Both the position numbers and the translations under genes were made by a program. Positions 1-10,221 of a stretch of 64,000 bases of DNA are shown here, piece by piece. The notes beneath the pieces were generated by a model. It ran no database searches. It was not told the origin of the DNA and worked only from the letters and a program-made list of their open reading frames with translations. Origin of the DNA: Chamaecyparis obtusa (Eukaryota > Streptophyta > Pinopsida > Cupressales > Cupressaceae); assembly GCA_027943335.1 (NCBI GenBank), contig BSBK01014754.1, positions 29,347-93,346 of the forward strand, given 5' to 3'. How positions within the stretch are numbered: position 1 is the first letter of the stretch; every line of letters begins with the position of its first letter.

Positions 1-1
1 T

Positions 2-974
2 TTAGCAGCTGAAAATACCGATACCAGAGAAGGTGATACCCTCCACAATCTCGAAGCTTCTACATCAAGGCATCCTAAGCCTTCTTGGTGTAAACATCCC
101 ATCAGAGATTCAGAAATAGATTCACATGAGTTCGAGTGGGACTCTCTTTCAGATGAAATAGTTGATTTGGACATGGATGTTGTCCATAACTATAGTATTC
201 AACCCGATGTGACCAATGGGCCTAGTGTAGGACTAGAGGATTGGACTCCTCAAATTGCCTTAGTGGACGATGCTTTGTTTGGTAAGACAAGTCCTAATTT
301 GGATATCTTAGAAGGAGACTTGACAAATCCTAACTGTACAATCACCAGAGATAACACCTTTTCATATCAATAACATTGAACCCACCATTGATCTACCCCT
401 TGTTCACTTTGACCTCATTGACTGGTCTCAGCGTTATCAAGAACCTCAACTCCCAACCTTTCAGAATGACTATGAGATAGCCTGCTACTTGAATTCCCTT
501 GAGCTTGTAGTCTCTTCCACCAGTGAACCTACTACAAGTATGACAAAGTCGGATATTAAGTACCTCAGTCAAAAAATAAAAGAAACAAAACAAAAGAGAA
601 ATGGTTCTGATGGCGAAAACCACTTTGTGGCGGTGTCAGAACCCAAAATAGTAAAAATAAAAGACGTATTCAAAGGTGAAAACCTCTTTGAGGTGCCTAA
701 GGATGGGGTACTTAATAACATGCCGAGTTATTTCCAAGATAGGTCATCAATTCTTATTGAGCCTACACAACCAGTAAATTTGAATACAAAAGAGGCTCCA
801 CAAGTGGTACATCTAGCTCAGTCTCTATCAGTGGAAGAAAAAGAGGCATACACAAAGTTCTTACAAAAGAAGAAAATCAATTTTTCTTGGACATATTCAG
901 ACATGCCAGGGCTTGACACTAATCTCATTATGCATCACTTATCTATAGCTCCAGGAATTAAACCAATAAAATAG
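2..974 (+). pseudogene. Tat pol, region between protease and RT
   Basis: Two open stretches, 2-373 and about 375-974, are joined by a frameshift near 370. The second runs without interruption towards the RT domain and contains the segment just upstream of RT (FSWTYSDMPGLDTNLIMHHL, then the PGIKPIK region), as usual in plant Ty3/gypsy pol. It ends in TAG at 972-974, where related proteins normally continue with Gln. The first part is acidic and not recognised by family. No protease D-T/S-G motif is visible, so the protease is probably left of the window. Confidence 0.6.
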
Positions 975-977
975 AAG

Positions 978-1765
978 TTGAGGAAAATGCATCCTCACAT
1001 AGCTCTCCTTGTTAAGGCTGAATTAGAAAAGCTCTTAGGAGTAGGATTTATTAGAGCTATCGACTATGCCGAGTGGATCTCAAATATTGTTCCAGTTTCA
1101 AAACATGATGGGTCCATTTGTGTATGCACAGACTTCAGAGATCTTAACAAAGCTTGCCCAAAGGATGACTTTCCACTCCCTAACATAGACATGATAGTGG
1201 ATATAACTGCGAGCTATGAGATATACTCTTTAATGGATGGTTTTTTCAGTTATAACCAAATAAAAATAGCTCCTGAGGATCAAGAAAAGATAGCCTTCAC
1301 ATGTGCATGGGGAACCTATCATTGGAATGTCATGCCATTTGGATTAAAGAATGCAGGAGCCACATACCAAAGAGCTATGACCATAATATTTCATGATATG
1401 ATGCATAAAAACATGGAGGATTATGTGGATGATACCTTGGCCAAATCTAAGCAAAGGGATACACACCTAGAAGATTTGGAAGTCATTCTAGATCAAATGG
1501 AGTAGTTTCAGTTAAGATTGAATCCAAAAAAGTGTGCATTTGGCTTACCTTAGGTAAACTTCTAGGATTCATAAGTTCAGCCAAAGGAATAGAGGTGGAT
1601 CCTAAAAAGGTTCAAGCTATATTAGATATGCCGCCTCCTAAGAACATTAGTTAGATGAGAAGTCTTCAAGGACAACTCCAATCCATACAGAGGTTTATTT
1701 CATAGCTTGCAGATAGAGCACAACCATTCAACAAGACATTGCATAAGGGAGTCACATGTACCTAG
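978..1765 (+). pseudogene. Tat reverse transcriptase domain
   Basis: RNA-dependent DNA polymerase of a Ty3/gypsy element. Readable landmarks in order: VKAELEKLLGVGFIRAI, the VPVSKHDGSICVCTDFRDLN motif, PKDDFPLPNIDMIVD, MPFGLKNAGATYQRAM and the catalytic box MEDYVDDTLAKSK, with both Asp residues of YVDD kept. The frame is broken by TAG at 1503-1505, a frameshift near 1550, TAG at 1652-1654 and 1703-1705, and TAG at 1763-1765 where Trp is expected. The family assignment is secure; activity is not possible. Confidence 0.93.
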
Positions 1766-2293
1766 AATGAGGATTGCCAAAAGAGCCTAGATCAAATAAA
1801 GCAATACTTGGCTAATCCTCCAATTTTAATGCCTCCTATCCTCGAAAAATCATTAATTTTGTACATCTCAGTAATAGAGTCCTCCTTGGGGGCATTGTTG
1901 GCTCAACTTGATGATACTGGGAGGGAAAGAGCCATCTACTACATTAGTCGTACTCTAGTATCTTATGAGATCAATTATAATAGTATTGAAAAGTCTTGTC
2001 TTACGGAAGTGTTTGCTTCCCAAAAGTTGTGACACTACATGCTTGCCCATACTATACATCTTGTTGCAAAAATTGATCCTCTTAAGTATTTTCTTAGTAA
2101 GGCTGCTCTCATGGGTAGACTTGCTAATTGGATGATGGTTTTGTCAGAATTTGATATAGACTACATTGAACGTAAGGCTATAAAGGGGCAAGCTATTGTA
2201 GATCAAGTTGTTGATTTCCCAGTCAAAGATAGCATGCCTATTCAAGTGGAATTCCTAGATGAGCATGTCATGTACATGACCATGCGTACCTAG
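1766..2293 (+). pseudogene. Tat RNase H domain and connection
   Basis: Follows RT directly. It shows the gypsy RNase H pattern: PPILEKSLILYISVIESSLG with the loss of the usual first catalytic Asp, ALLAQLDDTGRERAIYYIS, and YNSIEKSCLTEVFASQKL, which carries the Glu of the active site. A TGA at 2030-2032 stands where Arg precedes His-Tyr. After it come the conserved DPLKYFLSKAALMGRLANW and the IDYIERKAIKGQAIVDQ segment. The stretch ends with TAG at 2291-2293, again at an expected Trp. Confidence 0.85.
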
Positions 2294-2660
2294 AAAATGT
2301 TCTTTGATGGTTCAAATATGCAAAATGGACCAGGAGCTGGAGTATTGTTTATTTCTCCTCATGGATACAACATCTAAGTCTTACAAGCTTTTGTTTCGAT
2401 GCACAAATAATATTTCAAAATATGAGGCTCTAACCAATGGACTGAAGATGGCTATAGAGTGGAATATAATAGAGTTACATGTCTTTGGGGATTCGCAATT
2501 AATTATCAACCAAGTAAATGAAGAGTACCAAACTAAGGATGATAAGCTAATACCTTACAAAAAGATGGTTGATTCATTGTGATGTTACTTCACATTTGTG
2601 ACATTTCAATTGATCCCTAGAGCAGAAAACAAGGTTGTAGATGCTATGGCTACATTGGCT
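2294..2660 (+). pseudogene. Second (archaeal-like) RNase H domain of Tat pol
   Basis: After the connection a second RNase H fold begins: MFFDGSNMQNGPGAGVLFIS with the catalytic Asp followed by Gly-Ser, then after a frameshift near 2390 the segment NNISKYEALTNGLKMAIEWN with the conserved Glu, and VFGDSQLIINQVNEEYQ with the third acidic residue. Acquisition of this extra archaeal-type RNase H upstream of integrase is an established hallmark of Tat elements. TAA at 2375-2377 and TGA at 2580-2582 break the frame. Confidence 0.85.
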
Positions 2661-4040
2661 TCCATTCTTCAGCTAGAGCAACATGAATCTAGATATGAAT
2701 TCTTGGTGGAAGAGCTACACCATCCCATCTTTGACTCCTCTAAAAGCCACATCATTTGTACCTTGGTTAGCCATAACTCACCCCGTTATGGTGCTATTTA
2801 CTCATACCTCTATGATGGCATCATCCCTGATACATTTAACTATTTTGAACATAGAAATCTAATCCACAATGCCTCTCACCACACCCTTATCTCTGCTGAT
2901 CTGTATAGGAGGGGTTTAGATGGGACACTTCTTAGGTGCTTGGAAAAGGATAAGTCTGACCAAGCGTTAGTTGACATTCATGAGGGCATTTGTGGAGGAC
3001 ATTCTAATGGTATTTCCATGTCCTGAAGATTGCTTAGGGTGGGGTACTATTGGCCCACAATGCAGATGGATGCTATAGCTTTTGCCAAGTCTTGTGAAAA
3101 GTGTCAGAAACATGGGAACTTGATTCATGCTCTAGGTAGGGAGCTTATTCCTTCTATTTCTCATTGGCCATTTTAGTGCTGGGTCTTTGACCTTGTTGGG
3201 CAGATTCATCCCAACTCATCAGGTGGACATAAATTCATTATCACTGCTACTGACTACTTTACCAAATGGGTAGAAGCCGTTCCACTGTCTGTTGCTTCGG
3301 GGAAGACAATTTCTTTATTCATCTTGAATCACATCATCTGTCGATTTGGGATACCTTCTGAGACAATCACTGATAATGGAGGTCAGTTCAAAAACAAGGT
3401 CCTTACACACCTCTACAAGAAATTCAAGATAAAATAGCATTGGTCTTCCATTTACTTCCCACAAGGAAATGGACAAGTAGAGGCTTCTAATAAGACCATT
3501 CTCAAGATTCTCCACAAAATAGTTCACAAGAATGGTCGAGACTGGCACTTACAAATCAATCTAGCCTTATGGGCTTACAGAATGAGTATAATAACTCCCA
3601 TAGGGGCTACTCCTTTTTCCCTTACTTATGGTACTAAAGCAGTATTACCTTTAGAAGTAGAGATCCCTTCACTTAGAATCTCTCTCAAAGGTTTGATAAC
3701 AGATGATGATTATTGTGCCATGAGGTTACAAGACTTAGAACTTCTAGATGAGAAGCGCAAAGCCTCATTTGATCATATGAGAGTGTATCAGAAGCACATG
3801 TCAAAGGCATTCAACAAAAAGGTTCACCCTAGAGAGTTCCAAGTAGGTGATCTCATTTTGCGAGAGAATCCTAAGAACCAACAAAATAGAGAGCAAAAGG
3901 GGAAGTTTGAACCTAATTGGCTTGGGCCATATGTCATCACAGTTGCTTTTGGGACAGGTTCTTACTTGTTATCTGATGAGAATGGAGAACAACTCCCTAA
4001 TCCCATCAATATTTTGCACCTCAAGAAGTTCTATCTGTGA
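2661..4040 (+). pseudogene. Tat integrase domain
   Basis: DDE integrase with an N-terminal zinc-binding region (His pair before ICGGHSN, then CEKCQKHG). The catalytic core shows Asp in WVFDLVGQIHP, Asp in SETITDNGGQF and Glu in YFPQGNGQVEAS. The C-terminal region TPIGATPFSLTYGTKAVLP is typical of plant Tat and Athila integrases, followed by the SH3-like segment GKFEPNWLGPYVIT and LHLKKFY at the end. TGA at 3024-3026, TAG at 3174-3176 and TAG at 3435-3437 interrupt it. The last 150 codons (3582-4040) are still open. The natural stop TGA is at 4038-4040. Confidence 0.93.
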
Positions 4041-5670
4041 TGCCCATTTTGTCTAGGGGCATCCTTTGTACATATTTTATGATCCTTAAAAAACTTCCAA
4101 AAAAAAATTTATATATGATGCTGAAAAAAATTCTAAAAAGCATATAAAGTCCTAAAAAAAATACAAAAAAATAAAAAAAAGTCAAAAAATTCAAAAAAAA
4201 AGAAAAAGTGCCTTGGTGAAAACTTGGAAACAAGCGCCTTGGTAGCAAAAATACAAAAAAATTAAAAAACCAAAAAATCTCCAAGTGATGAAAACTTGGA
4301 AACAGGTGCTACTTGAGGTCTTTTCACCCTTGTCTTTTAGCATGCGTCCTCGATGATTAGCCATTCTCCATCGTGCCTTGACCTTATTTAACTTGGTCTG
4401 GAATTGGTCTTTATTTTGTCTAGGGGGCATACCTGTTAGCATAGGTCCTTAAGGTGCGTTTGTCTCTTGGGGCATTTCACAAACGGTATTTTTCAACACC
4501 ACCCCAAACTGTGTTTTTCAACACTACCCTAGCGTCGAGTGTTTCTCAACACTTATCAGATGTCTTACCCACCAGTCTAAGTATGATGCGATATCACCCA
4601 TTAGCAAATTTGATACTCAAAGTTTGACTCTATGACCAAACACACACGCACTTAAACAATCAACTCAATTGAGATATGTTGACTTTATTTTTCTTTGTGT
4701 GCTGTCTATGAAGATTTCTTTGATGAGTGGTCTCTCCCTGAGAAGTTTTCGATGATGCATAGCTAGAAGACTGAGGGTATGAGAACATGTTTTATTTCTT
4801 TATCTACTTATGGGTATATTTCGTTGATCCTAACTGTCATAAGCATTTCTACTAGTCTTACTTGACACTAGGGATTAACAAGGTATTATCCTTGACTGTT
4901 TTGCGAGTGCATGCTTATAGCTACCCTAACTTTTAGGTGTCTTGGTACAAGCATAATCTCGCCATAACAAACTTAGGTAATTTCACTACACTAGTCATCT
5001 TGACCTATATGTCTTTGATGCCTAGGTGGGATTCCCACATCCCCATCTGATATAGATAATATTCATATACCCATAGTCATACTAGTGTGTATTGCATGAT
5101 CTCTTGACGCTACCAATAAAGCTTGATGATGATAATTAATGTCTATAAGCATTGTGACCTTGCAAGTCAACCACCTTTTCATAGTAGCTTGCATTCTTAG
5201 GTTCATGTTAGATTAGTTTTGCACTTTGCATATGGAGAGAGCTCTCCTTTTATCATTCATGGACATGTCGATCAACTGCGCTCATCTCCCCTTTTCTCGA
5301 TCATGTCTTTCGCTCCTTATCCTTACATCACAACCTATTCCTGTCATCACAAGGGGTTAATCTTATCATCATATCTATATCTTAAAAATGTCATTTTCAG
5401 AAATAGGAATCTACATCATACACATGAGAATCAAACATACATCTATGAGAGAGAATATACATGAGCATTTCACACAGACATTTTGAGCAAAATGACAAGA
5501 CAATACATAAACTGATACATCCATCACAAGTGAGACAAATACATGATATATCAAACATCCAGTAATCTCATATATATAACAATGTCATCATATAATACAA
5601 TATGAGATCCCAAAATCTGGATCACAAAGTCTCATGATATGTCCAAACATCTAAAAACCTAAGCCCTAAA
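4041..5670 (+). other. 3' non-coding region of the Tat element
   Basis: No gene is visible. The first part repeats a GTCTAGGGG(G)CAT motif at about 4050 and 4418. Positions 4090-4290 are very A-rich with short oligo-A runs and two copies of a GTGCCTTGG-like sentence around 4208 and 4230. Positions 4480-4560 hold three diverged units of a TTTTTCAACAC motif. The rest up to the antisense PMD gene is plain AT-rich sequence. Confidence 0.5.
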
Positions 5671-5671
5671 C

Positions 5672-8050
5672 CTAGGACTCGCTGCCACCATCCTGAGGAC
5701 CTGGTGGTGGGGGAGGTGGTGCTGCATCTGGTACTACATCTAATCTGCCCACTACTACTGAGTAAGAAGGAGCTCTCTGATCCACCGGTACTGCCTGTAT
5801 GTAGAGACCATGGTAATATGTAGCTCACGTTGCCTCTCTCTGCCTCTCTGCAAGGGAAACCTATAATTGCCTCTCTCGGTGCTCTATCTCAGCCCTCTGA
5901 TCTGTGAGCTGCTACTCCTTGATAGTTATAGTAATCCTAAGTTGCTGCATCTCTACCTCTAGAGCCTGTATCCTGGCTCTCAAGTCCTCTCCTCCCGCAG
6001 GCTGATCCTGCTACACCTCTGCCCGTCGATGAGCTGATCCCGCCTCATCCTTCAGAGTCGCTGATCTTCATCCCCGTGACTATTTCTAGCCACCTAATCT
6101 AGATCCCTCACCTCTCTCCATCACTCTCCCTCTCCCCCTCCCTCCATCCTCTCCATCTCCTCCATCCCCTCCATCCCCTCCATCTCCTCTTTCTCCCCCA
6201 TCACCTCCCTAAATAGCCAGTTGTACATCTGGCACCATGAATCTAGGGAATGGAGCCCTATGCCTCTGCTCTGTAAGCTACGTCTACCCCCACATCTGCC
6301 ATGTCTGAAAATTTATCCCATCTCTCGTAACATATAGAAATTATGTCCTGTACTGCCTGCTAGTAATCTAGCATCAGCAGCCAACCATGCCCCTCCTCAT
6401 CCTGAAACTGAGCATGTGTAGTGGTCTCCGTAGACACCCTCTGTTGGCGTCTGAACTACCTCCAAACCCGAGTAATAATGAATCTCTCCACAATATCAGA
6501 ATGTCAACCTACCAATGGACAACTGCAAAGCATGTAATCCAGCTCATACCTGTCCCCCCACTGCTCAGATGTCCTGTAAGGTCTCCAGGTGAATGAGGTG
6601 AGCTCATCCAGCACCCTGTGATAATAAGAGACATCTCCGGTATGTGCCTGAGAGATGAAACTTGTATACTTGTATATATGGGGATACCTGCGCTCCCTAG
6701 GCTGCACTCGAGGATGCACTATAGCAATGTGCTCCCATGCCCATATCTGTGTAAGTATGGCTCCACACACTCAAGTCCTATCATCTCGGTAGACAATCTC
6801 ATGTAGCTCATAGTACATCTTAGCCAATATGGCCAGATCCCATGCCATCCGTCGTGGACGTGCCACTAGATCTGCTAGCAACCTACCCCATCCCAGTGGA
6901 AACCCCTTCTGACTCCTGTCAGTCATGAGGGCCTATCCAATAAATGATGCAACAATACAAGGCACTAGAAAGTCCCTACCAAAGTCATCCATCAATCGAT
7001 CCCAGCTGACGTGTCGGTCTAGGATGGTGATATCCTGAAACATACCCTAGATAACCTGCCTCCCCTCTGTCAGATCCTAATCATAGTACACCTGTGCCAA
7101 CAAACAATCATGTCAGTTTCTATCATATGGAAACCTTACAACTATGGCTATCTATAAACATGATTATACTTACAGGCTCTCCATGGCATGGAACTCGTAG
7201 GATCCGATAGAGATCCTCTAGGCTGATAGATGCCTCTCCAGTAGGCAGATGGAAGGTGTTGTGCTCATTACGCCATCTCTCGGCAAGAGCAGTCAACAAC
7301 CCATGGTCAGCTTGAATGTGGGGCATCTGTAGTAAGTACCAAAATCTCATAGACCTCAAATCAGCCTTTCCTGAATCATCTAGATCTTGGACAAATCGCA
7401 ATCCAGTCACCTAGAATGCTCTGATACGGAGTGCAAGAAAGTGCTCCTGCAAGTCATTTAAACCTCACCAGATGTCAAAACATATCATGAAGGATGTATG
7501 AAATCAATATAAGGCATTTTAAAATGAAACATTGTTAGGACCCATGTTATTTTGCTCAAAAACATTAAAACATGCCAAATTTGTATACTAGGCGACACTA
7601 TTTTTTGACTAAGTGTCACGTGACACTTTATCTTATAGCAGTGCAATAGTTTCTATTCAGGCGACACTTCACATAGTGTCACGCAACATTTCATCCCGTG
7701 TCGTGAGACACTAGATTCAATGGTCGTGCGACACTATTTTGACCCACGAAGAGTCACACGACATTTCTCCTCAAAGGGCGCGACACTTGTAAAGTGTCGC
7801 GCAACTTTTTACCTAAACCAAAAATTTGCAAATTAAAAATAACTAAAAAATGTGTTTTAATATATTAAATGCTCATAAATGACTCAACAAAGCGAGTTTT
7901 TTTTCGAAAACATACCGGGGCAGCATAGTGTGGAGGCCGGTTGTGCAATCGGGCACGCTCAAATCGGTGTTTGTGGACGGGAACTGCTGCTTGCTAGGCC
8001 ATTTTCTCTCTCAGCTCTTGAAATTCTCAAATCAATAAAAGTCAAATGAT
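5672..8050 (-). pseudogene. Antisense plant mobile domain (PMD) gene carried in the Tat element
   Basis: A gene-like unit opposite to pol, lying between pol and the 3' LTR. Proposed exons on the minus strand: exon 1 about 8050-7916, ending at a GTATG donor; exon 2 7446-7174, with a TGCAG acceptor and a GTAAGT donor; exon 3 7091-5672, with a GGCACAG acceptor. Exon 2 encodes a typical PMD start: LLTALAERWRNEHNTFHLP, then GEASISLEDLYRILRVP and HGEPV. Exon 3 continues with GFPLGWGRLLADL, MAWDLAILAKMYYELHEIVY, ILTQIWAWEHI and TWRPYR, a Gly/Glu-rich stretch (CT-rich on the plus strand, 6115-6200) and a proline run before a terminal TAG at 5672-5674. At least five in-frame stops, mostly TAG, show decay. 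PMD proteins (MAIN family relatives) occur both as host genes and inside plant transposons. The start codon is not resolved. Confidence 0.75.
7590..7806. repeat. Diverged array of a GTGTCGCG-type motif in PMD intron 1
   Basis: Between proposed exons 1 and 2 of the antisense PMD gene, a motif of the form CGACACT(T), or its complement AGTGTCGC, recurs about ten times with substitutions and variable spacing. Several copies form local inverted repeats, for example GCGACACTTG facing AAGTGTCGC near 7780-7800. It is more GC-rich than its surroundings. Confidence 0.7.
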
Positions 8051-8073
8051 TTTGAAAATGACACTTTTTCACC

Positions 8074-8084
8074 CCTTATATAAC
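8074..8084 (-). promoter_or_regulatory. TATA-box candidate of the antisense PMD gene
   Basis: On the minus strand GTTATATAAGG lies about 160 bp upstream of the exon 1 donor at 7915. The same arrangement (TATATAAGG about 150 bp before a GT donor, within an alignable sequence) occurs in the two other Tat 3' ends at 18136-18144 and 63032-63040, on the strand opposite to each element. Confidence 0.5.
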
Positions 8085-8623
8085 ATTTTGATTTTTTGAC
8101 CTAATTTTCAAAACACCTTGGAATTGTGCAAAAATTACACCCCTACCTAATTTCAACGTCTTGGATCCGTTTTCGGACTCAAAATCAAAATCTGAGTTAA
8201 TCTTGATAGTCAAAATTGCATTTCAAAAATTTCTCCCTTTTCTACACAGTTGGCTAACCATTTGAGGCCTGATCCTTCGATCTTTGTTGGGGCATCTTCA
8301 TTTCTTCACCCCCATCTCTTCCAAACTCCTAGTCTATCATTCATTTTTACTCGCTTCATTTTTCTGAGGTTTGACTTCATCTTTTCAGTCAAACTAGGGC
8401 ATGTCTTCACTGCTTGATGGTTATCCTACTATCCTTTATCTTCAATTATGATTTCATTATGATTTGATCATCTTTTATCAATTTGTTGTTCTCCTCTACC
8501 TGATTTTGATTTCGATTTTGAGGGGGCAATACCTATTGGATTTAATCCTTGATTTTATTGATTCAACTATCTTTTTATGAGCTTTCGCTCAGCTTGAGAT
8601 TTTTATCTCTTATTTTGGATGTG

Positions 8624-8778
8624 ATCCCAAAATGAACTCATGTCCAGAATCTTTTGTTTATTTTTGTCTGGGCGTATTCCCAAAATGAACACACGTCTGA
8701 GTTGTTTGTGATCCCAAAATGAACTCACATTTCAATTCTTCTTTAACCACATGTGTTCCCAGAATGATCACACATTAG
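8624..8778 (+). repeat. Short tandem repeats before the polypurine tract
   Basis: Four diverged units of the form gatCCCAAAATGAACTCACAT, spaced about 35-60 bp, end just before the polypurine tract. Variable repeats in this position are a known feature of the 3' untranslated region of Tat-lineage elements. The other Tat copies here have unrelated units in the same place (GAACCTATGATTACGAAGAA type at 17350-17540 and 62258-62430). Confidence 0.65.
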
Positions 8779-8780
8779 TC

Positions 8781-8793
8781 AAAGAGGGGCAAA
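8781..8793 (+). other. Polypurine tract of the Tat element
   Basis: AAAGAGGGGCAAA directly precedes TGTATGCACCC, the start of the 3' LTR. The same tract (GAGGGGCAAAA) precedes the LTR start TGTAATACCCC in the minus-strand copy at 62054. Confidence 0.75.
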
Positions 8794-9807
8794 TGTATGC
8801 ACCCTGAAATGGTCGCCTAGATTTTGGACCCCCATTCAGCAATTTATCAAATCCCTGAATCAATATTTTCAAAAATCAACATTTTATCAATTATATCAAT
8901 TTCTTTGATCAAATCTTATTCTATCATTTTTGATTATTTGCCTTGGGTTAACCATCTTATCCTAAGTCTTTATTTATTTAAAAGGAATATTTTCTCCTTT
9001 TTTAATAAATAATAAGCTCCCACTTTTTCTCTTATCCTAAGTTGCACAAATAAAGCATTGTTCTTATTTTATAAAAAGGGAAAAAGCACTTTTTGTCTCA
9101 TATGGACACAAAAGTCAACTCTTATTTTGGCATTGAAGGATATTTGTGCACATGGATTGCTCTTCTTTGATGCTCCACCATTGATTAAATCGTTTGCCTC
9201 TTAATCTCCATGGCCCATTCTTTCTCATTTCCCATAAAAGAAGAGCTATCTTCCTCATTTTGGATATTCACTTTTATGCTAACTTTATGCTGCAGAAATT
9301 CTTGAAGACTTTGAAGCTTTTTGGAGATCATTGTTGCATCACATCTTGGCTTTCTTCATTGCTTCATAGTTTAGTTTTCATTCTTGCATAGTAGCTTCAT
9401 ATTTCATGCTTTCATAGTTTAGATTTCCTTTCATGCTTTAGAATAACTCATCTAGTTTAATAGGAAGGATTGTAACACTTGCTATTTCCATTTTATAGCA
9501 TAATTTGTACTTGCACTTTCATAGAGTAATTTGCATACTCATATAAGTTGCATTGCATTGCATTCATATAGATTTCATTGGAGATATTGACACTCTTGCC
9601 CTTGTCTTCACTTGAATCTCTCATTGTGTGGTTGACTAGCAAGGTCACTAAGTTTATTAGCTCTAGCTGAGAGCAATTTCACAAATCTTGCAACTCCATA
9701 CATAAAGAGCTATGGATCGATTTTTGAGACCTCATTTTTTAGTGTTCTTGATTGTAAGGATTCATAGAAGTGCACTACTTTTATGTGTATAATTGTCACC
9801 CATAACT
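8794..9807 (+). repeat. 3' LTR of the Tat element
   Basis: Begins TGTATGCACCC after the polypurine tract and runs about 1 kb of AT-rich sequence to a CA near 9807, where the duplicated block starts. No coding sequence is present. The right limit is an estimate, because the partner LTR is outside the window. Confidence 0.6.
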
Positions 9808-9819
9808 ATCATATATAAA

Positions 9820-10115
9820 TCAACATAAGTTTAAGAACCGAAACTTAAATTAACATAAATTTAAAAAAACGTATCTAAATTTAAGAACAAACATCTAAAT
9901 CCACGTAAATTTAAGAAAAAACAACTAAATCCACATAAATTTAAGAACACACATTTAAATCGACTTAAATTTAAAAACAAACACCAAAACCCACATAAAA
10001 CAGAAATTTAAGAACAAACATCTAAATCCATGTAAATTTAAGAACAAACATTTAAATCCATCTAAATTTAAAAACAAACACCAAAACCCACATAAATTCA
10101 AGAACAAAAGATCAT
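9820..10115. repeat. Tandem repeats, about 31-36 bp units
   Basis: Diverged units of the form AAATTTAAGAACAAACATCTA (adjacent positions vary) follow one another about eight times downstream of the RING pseudogene. The same array lies at 30470-30780 next to the intact gene. Confidence 0.75.
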
Positions 10116-10221
10116 CCATAATCTGTTTTTACAATCTAAACACCTAAATCAAGATAGTCTTAACATTAAACCCCCAAAAAAGCCACCCGTAATCTATCAT
10201 TTTATTTTAGCAGTTTACATT

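Larger units (their letters stand above)
1..9807 (+). mobile_element. Ty3/gypsy LTR retrotransposon, Tat lineage, 5' part outside window
   Basis: Plus-strand order is pol linker, reverse transcriptase, RNase H, a second RNase H-like domain, integrase, a long 3' region with an antisense gene, polypurine tract and 3' LTR. A second RNase H domain after the first and a 3' region several kb long are marks of the Tat lineage (Ogre/Retand relatives). The element is dead: pol has at least eleven nonsense codons and several frameshifts. Gag, protease and the 5' LTR lie left of the window. The right end near 9807 is approximate; it is placed where the duplicated block begins and where a terminal CA occurs. 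No target duplication can be tested because the left end is missing. Confidence 0.85.
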
